The translations under genes and the position numbers were made by a program. A stretch of 64,000 bases of DNA from Dyadobacter sp. 50-39 (GTDB lineage: Bacteria; Bacteroidota; Bacteroidia; Cytophagales; Spirosomataceae): NCBI GenBank assembly GCA_001898145.1, contig MKSR01000018.1, forward strand, positions 62,001 through 126,000. Direction: 5' to 3'. Every line of letters begins with the position of its first letter. Within the stretch, counting starts at the first letter, position 1. Below are positions 1 to 8,917 of this stretch, piece after piece. Below the pieces are notes generated by a model. That model worked only from the letters and a program-made list of their open reading frames with translations, was not told the DNA's origin and searched no databases.

Positions 1-826
1 GTGCCTGCAAATTCAGGTTTGTGCGGATCACCGGCTCGTCGGGGTATTGCTGTTTCAAACGGATCGAAAGGTGGGGAGCCAGGCGCGGCATTTGCAGGCG
101 GCGGATAGTAAGAGGCTCGTTCAAAGCATCCAGGATCACCGTTTTTTCAAATAAACCATCGTCCTGAAACCGTTTCAACCAGCTATTCCTGGCCTCGCGC
201 AATGCGTCGTTGCGCGTACCCGGCCGCAGGCCCGAGGGGCGATTAGGCACAATGGTCAATGCGGTGATTTCGGCAAGGCTTAAAAGTTGGGGCGCTTTGC
301 CGAAATAGAGCAATGATGCGGCTTTGATGCCTTCTATATTGCCTCCATACGGAACCAGGTTTACATATAGTTGAAGGATTTCTTCTTTGGAATAATGCAG
401 TTCCAGTTGAAAAGCATGCCACATTTCCACTGCCTTATTCCAATAAGTCCGCGGACGCGGCTCGATCAGCCGCACAACCTGCATGGTGATCGTCGACGCA
501 CCGGAAGTCCTTCTTCCCGAAAACACGTTCTTCACAGCCGCCCGCACCACGGCAAACGGGTTCACACCGGGGTGATAGTAAAAATATTGGTCTTCCTTGT
601 AAATGAGCGTCTTCCGAAGCAGCGGCGTGATTTCGTTCACATTCGAATAGAGCCGCCATTTATCCTCTCTACTCAAAAATGCATGGATCACGCGGCCTTT
701 CTGATCGGTAATTTGGGTCGCATACCGGATTTCCGGACGAAATGGGAAGGCAAGGTCCACCACAAAGACCAGGAGCACGAAGACAATCAATGCCAATATC
801 CCGGTTCTGATCTTGCTGTTTTTCAT
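1..826 (-). CDS. pbpC: Penicillin-binding protein 1C, N-terminal part (runs off the left edge)
   Basis: The reverse strand reads as an open frame from ATG at 826 to the window edge, about 275 residues without a stop. It opens with MKNSKIRTGILALIVFVLLV, a single membrane anchor, followed by a family 51 glycosyltransferase domain. The catalytic-Glu motif EDQYFYYHPG lies near residue 90, GASTITMQ follows, and then KEEILQLYVNLVPYGGNIEG. Family knowledge: GT51 polymerises lipid II glycan strands on the outer face of the inner membrane. The short linker and SLAEITALTIVPNRPSGLRP stretch fit the PBP1C subfamily. The transpeptidase domain lies outside the window, so its state is unknown. The gene is divergent from glpK. 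Confidence 0.93.
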   Translation of the reverse strand, partial: MKNSKIRTGILALIVFVLLVFVVDLAFPFRPEIRYATQITDQKGRVIHAFLSREDKWRLYSNVNEITPLLRKTLIYKEDQYFYYHPGVNPFAVVRAAVKNVFSGRRTSGASTITMQVVRLIEPRPRTYWNKAVEMWHAFQLELHYSKEEILQLYVNLVPYGGNIEGIKAASLLYFGKAPQLLSLAEITALTIVPNRPSGLRPGTRNDALREARNSWLKRFQDDGLFEKTVILDALNEPLTIRRLQMPRLAPHLSIRLKQQYPDEPVIRTNLNLQA

Positions 827-990
827 GGAGGATGTGCTATAACCCGATTAGGCCGCAATATAATACAGCCAACGCCGCCGGACGGTTTTACCATGCCCCG
901 CTCAATAAAATTGCCTGCGTATTTGTCCTGATCGGTTAATTTTCCCTATTTACTTGCTTTACTACAAATAAAATCAATCATAATACCATT

Positions 991-2490
991 ATGTCCAAAT
1001 ACATTGCCGCCATTGACCAGGGTACCACCAGCACACGCTGCATACTTTTCAACCAACAGGGAAATATCGTTTCGGTAGGACAAAAAGAACACGAACAGAT
1101 TTACCCGCGTCCGGGATGGGTAGAGCATAACCCCACCGAAATCTGGAAAAATACCCTGGAAGTGATCGCATTGGCACGCATTCACGTGTCGGCACACGCT
1201 TCGGACATCGCGGCCGTAGGCATTACCAACCAGCGCGAAACGACTGTCGTCTGGAACAAGCGTACCGGCAAGCCCTATTACAATGCGTTGGTCTGGCAAG
1301 ATACCCGCACCACCGACCTCGTCACCAAATACGAAAAAGAAGGCGGGCTAAATCAGTTCCGCGACATCACCGGTCTGCCCGTTTCGACCTATTTCAGCGG
1401 CTTGAAACTGAAATGGCTGCTGGAAAATGTGGAAGGCATCCGGCAAGACGCAGAAAAAGGCGAGGCGATTTTCGGAAATATGGACACTTTCCTGATCTGG
1501 CACCTCACCGGCGGTACACAAGGCGGCATCCATGTGACCGACGTGACTAATGCGAGCCGGACCCAGCTGATGAACCTGCGTACCTTACAGTGGGATAAAT
1601 CCATGCTGGAAGCCTACAACATCCCGGAAGTAATGCTGCCAGCCATCAAAAGCAGCAGCGAAATATATGGTTATGCCACACACGAAGTACTCCCGGGTGT
1701 GCCCGTAGCGGGCGATCTGGGCGACCAGCACGCGGCATTGGTAGGACAAACCTGTTTCGAGCCCGGTATGGCCAAAAACACCTATGGAACCGGCTGCTTC
1801 CTCGTCATGAACACCGGCACCGAGCTGAAAACCTCTGAAAACGGACTGCTTACCACGATTTCTTACAAGTTCGGCGACCAGCCGGTGCAGTATGCATTGG
1901 AAGGAAGTGTAGCCGTAACCGGTGCCCTCGTACAATGGCTCCGCGACAACCTAGGCCTGATCCAGCACAGCAGCGACATCGAGCCGTTGGCTGCAACGGT
2001 CGAAGACAATGGCGGGGCGTATTTCGTACCTGCATTCTCGGGCTTGTACGCACCTTACTGGCGCAACGACGCGCGCGGCGTGATCGCTGGCCTCACGCGT
2101 TACGTGAACAAAGGCCACATCGCCCGCGCCGTGCTGGAAGCAACTGCTTATCAGACGGTGGATGTGGTGAAAGCAATGGAGCAGGATTCCGGCATAGAAC
2201 TCGCCAGCTTGCGGGTGGATGGCGGCATGGTACACAACCAGCTGCTCATGCAATTCCAATCCGATATCCTGGACACGCAGGTTGTATCTCCGGCCGTCGC
2301 CGAAACGACCGCATTGGGCGCTGCGTATGCCGCGGGACTGGCTGTAGGGTACTGGAAAAGCACCGAAGACCTGAAAAAGAACTGGGCGATCGCCCACTCC
2401 TGGAACCCCAATATGGATGAGGAAAAGCGGAATACGTACTATAAAGGCTGGAAGAAGGCAGTTACCAAGTCGTATGACTGGATTGATTGA
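991..2490 (+). CDS. glpK: Glycerol kinase
   Basis: 499 residues, close to the usual ~500. Glycerol kinase phosphorylates glycerol to sn-glycerol 3-phosphate with ATP in the cytoplasm. The FGGY-kinase N-terminal domain starts with [11 protein letters not shown] (phosphate loop). The glycerol contacts [15 protein letters not shown] and [10 protein letters not shown] are intact, and the C-terminal domain carries [28 protein letters not shown] and [13 protein letters not shown]. The ATG at 991 gives the canonical [11 protein letters not shown] start. No glpF transporter or glpD dehydrogenase is adjacent, so glycerol entry and the next step must be encoded elsewhere. Downstream lies the phased dyad array that may end the transcript. 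Confidence 0.97.
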   Translation: MSKYIAAIDQGTTSTRCILFNQQGNIVSVGQKEHEQIYPRPGWVEHNPTEIWKNTLEVIALARIHVSAHASDIAAVGITNQRETTVVWNKRTGKPYYNALVWQDTRTTDLVTKYEKEGGLNQFRDITGLPVSTYFSGLKLKWLLENVEGIRQDAEKGEAIFGNMDTFLIWHLTGGTQGGIHVTDVTNASRTQLMNLRTLQWDKSMLEAYNIPEVMLPAIKSSSEIYGYATHEVLPGVPVAGDLGDQHAALVGQTCFEPGMAKNTYGTGCFLVMNTGTELKTSENGLLTTISYKFGDQPVQYALEGSVAVTGALVQWLRDNLGLIQHSSDIEPLAATVEDNGGAYFVPAFSGLYAPYWRNDARGVIAGLTRYVNKGHIARAVLEATAYQTVDVVKAMEQDSGIELASLRVDGGMVHNQLLMQFQSDILDTQVVSPAVAETTALGAAYAAGLAVGYWKSTEDLKKNWAIAHSWNPNMDEEKRNTYYKGWKKAVTKSYDWID

Positions 2491-2499
2491 CGCCAGATG

Positions 2500-2600
2500 T
2501 GGTCAAGGGTAGTCAGAAATGGTCAGAGGTGGTGAAGGAAACTTTCTCCTCTCATGACCATCCCTGACTACAAATGACAACACCTGACCACCAATGACCT
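2500..2600. repeat. Phased 10-bp repeat array forming a ~100-bp imperfect dyad
   Basis: TGGTCA-type hexamers start at 2500, 2510, 2520 and 2530 (TGGTCA, TAGTCA, TGGTCA, TGGTGA). Their complements start at 2555, 2565, 2575, 2585 and 2595 (TGACCA, TGACTA, TGACAA, TGACCA, TGACCT). Every step is exactly 10 bp, about one helical turn. Several pairs share the same dyad centre at 2540: 2520/2555, 2510/2565 and 2500/2575. The right end runs into six T residues, so the folded RNA could also work as a terminator for glpK. It fills most of the glpK-exonuclease gap. Function unknown. Confidence 0.85.
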
Positions 2601-2688
2601 TTTTTATAATCTTTATAAACAAGCCCATTCCTTGTGCCGTCAAGCGGTTCACCTTAACTTCGCGGTGCCAAATCAATCCCAGTAACCC

Positions 2689-3498
2689 ATGCATACCCTC
2701 CATCTCAAAAAGCCCCTTGCTTTTTTTGATCTTGAGACAACAGGTGTAAATATTGTCCGTGACCGCATTGTAGAGATTTCCGTTGTAAAAGCATTGGTGA
2801 ATGGCGAAACCGAAATACGTACCCGCCGTATTAATCCCGAAATGCCTATCCCGCTGGAAAGCAGCCTCATACACGGCATTTACGACGAGGATGTAAAGGA
2901 TGCCCCCACATTTAAAAGCGTTGCCAAAAACCTCGCCTCATTTCTGGAAGGCTGTGATCTGGCAGGCTTCAACAGCAACCGTTTCGATATTCCGATGCTC
3001 GTGGAGGAATTTCTGCGCGTAGGTGTGGATTTTGATGTTAAAAACCGACGCATGGTGGATGTACAGCGCATCTATCACATGATGGAGCCCCGCAATCTGG
3101 GCGCTGCCTACAAGTTCTACTGCGGCAAAACCCTCGACAACGCACACAGCGCCGAGGCCGATACCATCGCTACATTCGAAGTACTGCAAGGACAAATCGA
3201 ACGCTATCAGGGAGTTACCGTGGTAGATTCGCATGGCAAGGAAACCACGCCCATCCAAAATGACGTGGCCGCACTCCATGAACTCACCGCGTCGAGAATC
3301 GTAGATTTTGCCGGCCGGATGGTTTTCAACGACAAGGGTGAAGAGGTTTTCAACTTCGGAAAGCACAACGGCAAACGCGTCGCCGATATATTGAAAAACG
3401 AACCGTCGTTTTTCGACTGGATGATGAAAGGCGAGTTCCCGCTTGACACCAAACGCAAATTGACAGAGATTAAATTGAGGGGATTAACCCAACGTTGA
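2689..3498 (+). CDS. 3'-5' exonuclease of the DnaQ/DEDDh type
   Basis: 269 residues. The RNase-H-like exonuclease fold spans about residues 8-175. Visible metal-binding motifs are FFDLETTG (ExoI, Asp and Glu), LAGFNSNRFDIPML (ExoII Asp) and HSAEADTIAT (ExoIII His and Asp), so all DEDDh residues appear present. The C-terminal ~70 residues (FNFGKHNGKRVADIL...FFDWMMKGEFP) look like the small domain found at the end of ExoX-like exonucleases. Such enzymes trim 3' ends of DNA or RNA. It is probably not the replicative proofreading subunit, because it is stand-alone with an extra C-terminal domain. The exact substrate is not evident. Confidence 0.9.
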   Translation: MHTLHLKKPLAFFDLETTGVNIVRDRIVEISVVKALVNGETEIRTRRINPEMPIPLESSLIHGIYDEDVKDAPTFKSVAKNLASFLEGCDLAGFNSNRFDIPMLVEEFLRVGVDFDVKNRRMVDVQRIYHMMEPRNLGAAYKFYCGKTLDNAHSAEADTIATFEVLQGQIERYQGVTVVDSHGKETTPIQNDVAALHELTASRIVDFAGRMVFNDKGEEVFNFGKHNGKRVADILKNEPSFFDWMMKGEFPLDTKRKLTEIKLRGLTQR

Positions 3499-3515
3499 CA
3501 TAATCTTACCTCAGG

Positions 3516-3546
3516 TTTGAGTAAGTAGTAATTATGTCTATTTTTG
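3516..3546 (+). promoter_or_regulatory. Candidate promoter for nuoKLMN
   Basis: TTTG at 3516-3519, a 19-nt spacer, then TATTTTTG at 3539-3546. This matches the Bacteroidota consensus TTTG-N19-TAnnTTTG exactly. A second TATTTTTG lies at 3556-3563 without a well-spaced -33 box. The predicted start of transcription is about 50 nt before nuoK. Confidence 0.6.
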
Positions 3547-3600
3547 CCTGAAATCTATTTTTGACTATTTTAACCGGATATCCCATTAGGTAAACCTGCT

Positions 3601-3954
3601 ATGATCCCAAACCCTACTATGCCAGAGGTCAACATACCAGCGGTTATTCAGCATATCCCCCTTCAAAGCTATCTAATCCTCGCTACCCTGCTATTTGCGA
3701 TCGGCATCATCGGCGTGCTTACACGCAGGAACGCGATCATTATTTTTATGTCAATCGAGTTAATGCTGAATGCCGCTAACCTGCTGCTGATTGCATTCTC
3801 TTCCTACCGGTCCGATCCTTCGGCCCAGGTTTTCGTGTTCTTCATCATGGCCGTAGCCGCCGCCGAAGTAGCCGTGGGCCTGGCCATTATCGTAATGATT
3901 TACCGCAACACCAGAAATACGGACATCGGGTTCCTGAACAAGCTGAAATGGTAA
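3601..3954 (+). CDS. nuoK: NADH-quinone oxidoreductase subunit K
   Basis: 117 residues with three membrane helices. The family signature is clear: IGIIGVLTRRNAIIIFMSIE with the membrane Glu in SIELMLNAANL, then a second conserved Glu in VAAAEVAVGLAIIV. NuoK is an antiporter-like membrane subunit of complex I in the inner membrane. The ATG at 3601 gives about 15 extra residues compared with the usual ~100; an in-frame ATG at 3619 is a possible alternative start. It heads a tight nuoK-L-M-N run. The other subunits (A-J) are not upstream, where a nuclease gene lies instead. Confidence 0.96.
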   Translation: MIPNPTMPEVNIPAVIQHIPLQSYLILATLLFAIGIIGVLTRRNAIIIFMSIELMLNAANLLLIAFSSYRSDPSAQVFVFFIMAVAAAEVAVGLAIIVMIYRNTRNTDIGFLNKLKW

Positions 3955-4007
3955 GCATCCGCGCGTAACCGGTACACAATCAAGAGATTAAAGATTAAAA
4001 AATAGAC

Positions 4008-5927
4008 ATGTCTGCATCATTACTCATCCTGATTCCGCTGCTGCCGCTCGTCGGCTTCCTGATCAACGGAATAGGGTTTCCCAATATTCCCAAAGGCGCA
4101 GTCGGCATTATCGGTACGCTGGCGGTCGTTGCCAGTTTTGTATTGTCGGTGATGACCTTCAATGCGTTTGTAGCATCCGGCAGCCAGCCTTTCATCGTCC
4201 CGCTTTTCGACTGGATCACCGTAGGCGATCTCAACATCCCGTTCTCGTTCCAGATCGACCAGTTGTCGCTGCTCATGCTGATGATCATCACCGGCGTAGG
4301 TTCACTGATCCACATTTATTCGATCGGCTACATGCACTACGATTCGGGTTTCGGTAAATTCTTCGCTTACCTGAATCTGTTTTTATTTTTCATGCTCCTG
4401 CTGGTGCTCGGCTCGAACTACGTGATTATGTTCATCGGCTGGGAGGGTGTTGGACTTTGCTCTTACCTGCTCATCGGATTCTGGAACAAGAATACCAACT
4501 ACAACAATGCGGCCCGCAAGGCATTCATTATGAACCGTGTGGGTGACCTCGGCTTCCTGCTGGGTATCTTCACGATCATCGCCACATTCGGATCGGTAGA
4601 ATATTCGGAAGTGTTTGCCAAAGCGGCGCAAGGCTTCCAGGTCGGTGATCCGGTGATCATTACCATTACCTTGTTCCTTTTTGTGGGAGCAATGGGTAAA
4701 TCGGCACAGATTCCGTTATATACCTGGCTCCCCGACGCAATGGCAGGCCCTACCCCGGTATCCGCACTCATTCACGCCGCTACAATGGTTACCGCGGGCA
4801 TTTATATGGTCATCCGTTCCAACGTACTCTACTCGCTTGCCCCTTCCACGCTCGAAATCGTGGGGATCATCGGTGGTGCTACCGCATTGTTTGCCGCGTC
4901 GATCGGCCTTTTGCAAAACGATATCAAGAAAGTACTCGCTTACTCTACCGTGAGTCAGCTCGGCTATATGTTCATGGGCCTGGGCGCGATGGCCTATTCG
5001 GCGTCGATGTTCCACGTCATTACCCACGCATTCTTCAAGGCATTGCTCTTCCTCGGTGCCGGTAGCGTGATCCACGCCATGTCCGACGAGCAGGACATCC
5101 GCTCGATGGGTGGTTTGAGAAAAAAATTACCTGTTACCTTCCTGACGTTCCTGATCGCCACGATCGCGATTTCAGGTATCCCGCCATTTGCAGGTTTCTT
5201 CTCCAAGGACGAAATTCTTGCACACGTTTTTGAACACAATAAAGCATTGTGGGTAATCGGTGTATTGGGTTCGGTCATGACATCCTTCTACATGTTCCGA
5301 CTGCTGTTCCTGACATTCTTCGGGACCTTCCGCGGTACGCATGAGCAGGAGCACCATCTGCATGAATCACCGGCTTCCATGACCGTACCACTGATCATCC
5401 TCGCCATTCTTTCGGCCGTGGGTGGTTTTATCGGCGTTCCCGAAGCATTGCACGGGTCGCACCAGCTGGCGCAGTTCATGAGCCCATTGTATGACCTGGC
5501 TAAAACCGCTAACCCTGCCGCATTCGAGCACACTTCCCTGTCGCATTCGGAAGAGTACATGCTGATGGCCGTTTCGGTAGCAGCAGCATTGATCTCCGCC
5601 ATCGCCGCCTATGTAATGTATGTGCAGAAAGGCGCGGTGCCTGCTCCGGATTCGGAAGAAAAATCGGGCTTGCAGCGGGCGATTTACAATAAGTACTATG
5701 TCGACGAGCTGTACGATGCGGTATTTGTAAAACCGATCAAGACACTTTCCAATGTGCTGTACAGCTTCGGTGAGATCTTTATCGACCTGATCATCGACGC
5801 ATTTGTCAAACTGGTGAGCCTGGGCGCCAGATTGTTGAGAAAAACACAAACCGGTTCAACCGGCGAATATGTCTTCGCAATGGTGATCGGCATTGTGGTC
5901 ATACTATTCTGGAAGCTGTTACTCTGA
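4008..5927 (+). CDS. nuoL: NADH-quinone oxidoreductase subunit L
   Basis: 639 residues, a highly hydrophobic protein with some 15-16 predicted membrane segments. The proton-pumping antiporter core is intact: GWEGVGLCSYLLIGFW, then KSAQIPLYTWLPDAMAGPTP, SALIHAATMVTAGIYM, and ITHAFFKALLFLGAGSVIHA. The C-terminal part (about residues 540-639) corresponds to the long lateral helix and last membrane segment that lie along the membrane arm. It follows nuoK after 53 nt and precedes nuoM by 22 nt, consistent with one operon. Confidence 0.97.
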   Translation: MSASLLILIPLLPLVGFLINGIGFPNIPKGAVGIIGTLAVVASFVLSVMTFNAFVASGSQPFIVPLFDWITVGDLNIPFSFQIDQLSLLMLMIITGVGSLIHIYSIGYMHYDSGFGKFFAYLNLFLFFMLLLVLGSNYVIMFIGWEGVGLCSYLLIGFWNKNTNYNNAARKAFIMNRVGDLGFLLGIFTIIATFGSVEYSEVFAKAAQGFQVGDPVIITITLFLFVGAMGKSAQIPLYTWLPDAMAGPTPVSALIHAATMVTAGIYMVIRSNVLYSLAPSTLEIVGIIGGATALFAASIGLLQNDIKKVLAYSTVSQLGYMFMGLGAMAYSASMFHVITHAFFKALLFLGAGSVIHAMSDEQDIRSMGGLRKKLPVTFLTFLIATIAISGIPPFAGFFSKDEILAHVFEHNKALWVIGVLGSVMTSFYMFRLLFLTFFGTFRGTHEQEHHLHESPASMTVPLIILAILSAVGGFIGVPEALHGSHQLAQFMSPLYDLAKTANPAAFEHTSLSHSEEYMLMAVSVAAALISAIAAYVMYVQKGAVPAPDSEEKSGLQRAIYNKYYVDELYDAVFVKPIKTLSNVLYSFGEIFIDLIIDAFVKLVSLGARLLRKTQTGSTGEYVFAMVIGIVVILFWKLLL

Positions 5928-5949
5928 TCCGATTATTCGACTTGAAAAT

Positions 5950-7398
5950 ATGCTTACTCTTCTTTTAATACTATTACCGATAGCGGCAGGCGTCATTACC
6001 CTCCTGGCCGGCGAACGCATGGCGAAGCAGCTCGCGCTGGTAGGCGGTCTGGCCGGATTAGGCGTCGCTATTTTCACCTGGCTGCAATTCGATCCGTCGG
6101 CTGGTTCCCAGTTCGGGTTCAAATACGCCTGGCTGGCGTCGGGAGGTATCTCGTTCGCTGCGGGTATCGATGGCATCAGCATGCTTCTGGTATTGCTCAC
6201 CACATTTCTGACGCCGCTGATCATTCTCTCGGCATTTAAAAACGAGTACAAAAATCCGGCGGCATTCTATTCGCTGATCCTGTTCATGGAAGCGGCGCTG
6301 ATCGGCGTTTTTACCGCTACCGACGCATTCCTGTTCTACCTGTTCTTCGAAGCCGCGCTGATCCCCGTTTATTTCCTGGCGGCAATCTGGGGCGGAGAGA
6401 ACCGCATTAAGGTGACATTCAAGTTTTTCATTTATACCATCTTCGGTAGCTTATTCATGTTCGTGGCGCTGGTTTACCTCTATTACCAGACACCGGGCAC
6501 GCATACTTCCGAAATCGCCGCTTTCTACCAACTGCAACTGAGCCCGGCTGCCCAAGGCTATCTGTTCTGGGCGTTCTTCATTGCATTTGCCATCAAAATG
6601 CCGCTTTTCCCATTCCATACCTGGCAGCCTGATACCTACACCGAATCGCCCACCGCGGCTACGATGCTGTTATCCGGCATTATGCTGAAAATGGGGGTTT
6701 ATGGGTTGATCCGCCTGCTGCTGCCGATTGTACCGCTCGGCATGGAGCAATGGGGCTTCCTGGCGATGATCCTGTCGGTCATCGGTATCATTTACGGTTC
6801 CATCATCGCGATCCAGCAAAGCGATATGAAAACGCTCATCGCGTATTCGTCATTCGCACACGTAGGGCTAATGGCAGCCGGCGTATTCTCGTCGTCGCTC
6901 AATGGCTTGCAGGGTGCATTGATCCAGATGCTTGCCCACGGTATCAATGTGATCGGGCTGTTCTTCATTGTCGATATTATTTATTCGAGGACCAAGACCC
7001 GCTACCTCGACCAGCTTGGCGGTATTACCCAAAGCACGCCGCATTTGAGCGTGTACTTCATGGTATTGCTGCTTGGTAGTGTTGCATTGCCGCTTACCAA
7101 CGGTTTTGTGGGTGAATTCCTGCTGCTGTCGAGTGTATTCCAATACAAAGGCTGGCTGGGCGCCGTAGCCGGCCTGACGATCATTCTCGGTTCGGTGTAT
7201 ATGCTCCGTCTTTTCCAGAAATCCATGTTCGGACCCAAATCCAAATGGGTGGAAGGCTTCCAGGACCTTACTGCCAGTGAGCGTGCCGTATTGCTGCCGC
7301 TTGTGGTAATGGTATTCTGGATCGGTATTTACCCAAGCACATTCCTGAAAATAACAGAGCCCGCTGTAAACCAACTGTTGCAACTGGTCAATAACTAA
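5950..7398 (+). CDS. nuoM: NADH-quinone oxidoreductase subunit M
   Basis: 482 residues with about 14 membrane segments. Key features are the conserved membrane Glu in FLFYLFFEAALIPVYFL and the Lys in AFAIKMPLFPFHTWQPD, followed by ESPTAATMLLSGIMLKMGVYG. I placed the start at the ATG at 5950 (MLTLLLILLPIAAG). The frame stays open upstream to 5893, but that stretch overlaps nuoL and is not hydrophobic like a NuoM N-terminus. It pumps protons as part of complex I. The stop at 7398 lies 9 nt before nuoN. Confidence 0.96.
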   Translation: MLTLLLILLPIAAGVITLLAGERMAKQLALVGGLAGLGVAIFTWLQFDPSAGSQFGFKYAWLASGGISFAAGIDGISMLLVLLTTFLTPLIILSAFKNEYKNPAAFYSLILFMEAALIGVFTATDAFLFYLFFEAALIPVYFLAAIWGGENRIKVTFKFFIYTIFGSLFMFVALVYLYYQTPGTHTSEIAAFYQLQLSPAAQGYLFWAFFIAFAIKMPLFPFHTWQPDTYTESPTAATMLLSGIMLKMGVYGLIRLLLPIVPLGMEQWGFLAMILSVIGIIYGSIIAIQQSDMKTLIAYSSFAHVGLMAAGVFSSSLNGLQGALIQMLAHGINVIGLFFIVDIIYSRTKTRYLDQLGGITQSTPHLSVYFMVLLLGSVALPLTNGFVGEFLLLSSVFQYKGWLGAVAGLTIILGSVYMLRLFQKSMFGPKSKWVEGFQDLTASERAVLLPLVVMVFWIGIYPSTFLKITEPAVNQLLQLVNN

Positions 7399-7407
7399 GT
7401 TAAGTAT

Positions 7408-8802
7408 ATGTATCCCATTGTATTGTTGTCGGTTTTTGGAGTGTTAACGCTTTTTCTGGGCTTTTCGAAATCCAAGAACATCCTCCTGCCATCTACCCTG
7501 CTTTTCCTCGCCCTGGCGCTGGGAAGCAACTTCATCGAATGGGGTAAAGGGCCGTTCCTGTACTTCTACGACATGCTCCGCGTCGATAACCTCACGCTCG
7601 CATTCAACGGGATCGTGCTGATTTCGGCGTTCATGATCGCGGCGATCTCGGGCGGTTTCCAGGATAATGCGGATTCCGAGCCGGCTGAATATTACGGACT
7701 GATGCTTTTCTCGCTGGTAGGCGCCATTATGATGATCGGTTTCGATCACCTGATCATGCTCTTCATCGGCGTCGAAATCCTTTCCGTGGCCATGTACGTG
7801 CTCACGGGCAGCAACAAGCGTAACCTGCGCTCGAACGAAGCTGCATTGAAATACTTCCTGATGGGCGCCTTCGCAACGGGCTTCATGCTTTTCGGGATGA
7901 CATTGCTTTACGGCGCAACCGGCTCGTTCAAGCTGGTCGCTATCCAGGGCTTCGCATCCAACATGAATGCGGCGTCACAATCCTACATTTTCTATGCTGG
8001 TCTGCTGTTGCTGCTGATCGGTATGCTTTTCAAAGTATCGGCTGCACCTTTCCATTTCTGGACGCCGGATGTGTACGAAGGCGCACCGACCATTTTCACG
8101 ACTTTCATGTCGACGATCGTGAAAACGGCCGGGTTTGCGGCACTTTTCCGTTTGTTGAACCACACATTCGCTATCTACAACTTCTGGTGGATCGTGATCG
8201 CAGTCATTGCGGTGCTGACGCTCCTCGTGGGCAACATCGGTGCTACCAGCCAGAACAGCTTTAAAAGGATGCTTGCTTACTCGGGTATCTCTCATGCAGG
8301 TTACCTGCTGATCGCACTGACAGCCCTGAGCAAACCGACTCAAAACGCCATTATCTTTTACTCGCTTGCTTACTCTTTATCGACCATCGCCGCATTTGGT
8401 GTACTGATGCTCGTTTCGAAGGAGAAAACGATCGAAGGACAGCCCAACGAGCGCTATGAGGCATTCAATGGCCTCGCGAAACAGAATCCGTTACTGGCAT
8501 TCGTTCTGGCGGTATCTATGCTTTCTCTGGCTGGTATTCCGCTTACAGCCGGGTTCTGGGGTAAATTCTTCATCTTTACTAGTGCCGCGGAGCGCGGTAT
8601 TATCTGGATCACCGTGATCGCCGTTCTGATGTCGACCGTGGGTATTTACTACTACTTCCGGGTGATCATTTCCTCTTATTTCAAAGAAGGAGATATGGTC
8701 AGGATTCGCGTAGCGCCGTTTTACCAGATTATCCTGGTACTGGCTACCTTCCTCACGATCCTGTTCGGGCTAGCACCTGGTATTTTCGAGAAATTGATCT
8801 GA
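7408..8802 (+). CDS. nuoN: NADH-quinone oxidoreductase subunit N
   Basis: 464 residues, a polytopic antiporter-like subunit. MLFIGVEILSVAMYVL carries the conserved Glu, NEAALKYFLMGAFATG and FKVSAAPFHFWTPDVYEGAP the central Lys region, and FKRMLAYSGISHAGYLLIAL the second antiporter helix set. It is the last gene of the nuoK-N run and is followed within 25 nt by a strong intrinsic terminator, which marks the operon end. Length and motifs are normal, with no sign of decay. Confidence 0.96.
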   Translation: MYPIVLLSVFGVLTLFLGFSKSKNILLPSTLLFLALALGSNFIEWGKGPFLYFYDMLRVDNLTLAFNGIVLISAFMIAAISGGFQDNADSEPAEYYGLMLFSLVGAIMMIGFDHLIMLFIGVEILSVAMYVLTGSNKRNLRSNEAALKYFLMGAFATGFMLFGMTLLYGATGSFKLVAIQGFASNMNAASQSYIFYAGLLLLLIGMLFKVSAAPFHFWTPDVYEGAPTIFTTFMSTIVKTAGFAALFRLLNHTFAIYNFWWIVIAVIAVLTLLVGNIGATSQNSFKRMLAYSGISHAGYLLIALTALSKPTQNAIIFYSLAYSLSTIAAFGVLMLVSKEKTIEGQPNERYEAFNGLAKQNPLLAFVLAVSMLSLAGIPLTAGFWGKFFIFTSAAERGIIWITVIAVLMSTVGIYYYFRVIISSYFKEGDMVRIRVAPFYQIILVLATFLTILFGLAPGIFEKLI

Positions 8803-8826
8803 AAATTTTGTAAATAATACCTTTCG

Positions 8827-8859
8827 AAAATAGCTGTACGACGTACGGCTATTTTTTTG
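8827..8859 (+). terminator. Intrinsic terminator of the nuoKLMN operon
   Basis: A 13-bp stem (AAATAGCTGTACG at 8828-8840 with CGTACGGCTATTT at 8842-8854, one T-G wobble) ends in a run of T to 8858. It lies directly after nuoN. Confidence 0.85.
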
Positions 8860-8917
8860 TTACCAATCTTCCAAACACCCGTATCAAGGATATCTGTTAC
8901 TCCAAAATGATATCCGG

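Noticed and set aside
371-931. Plus-strand open frame of 186 codons near the left edge
   Set aside because: It lies opposite pbpC, which has clear GT51 motifs; the plus-strand protein has no family features.
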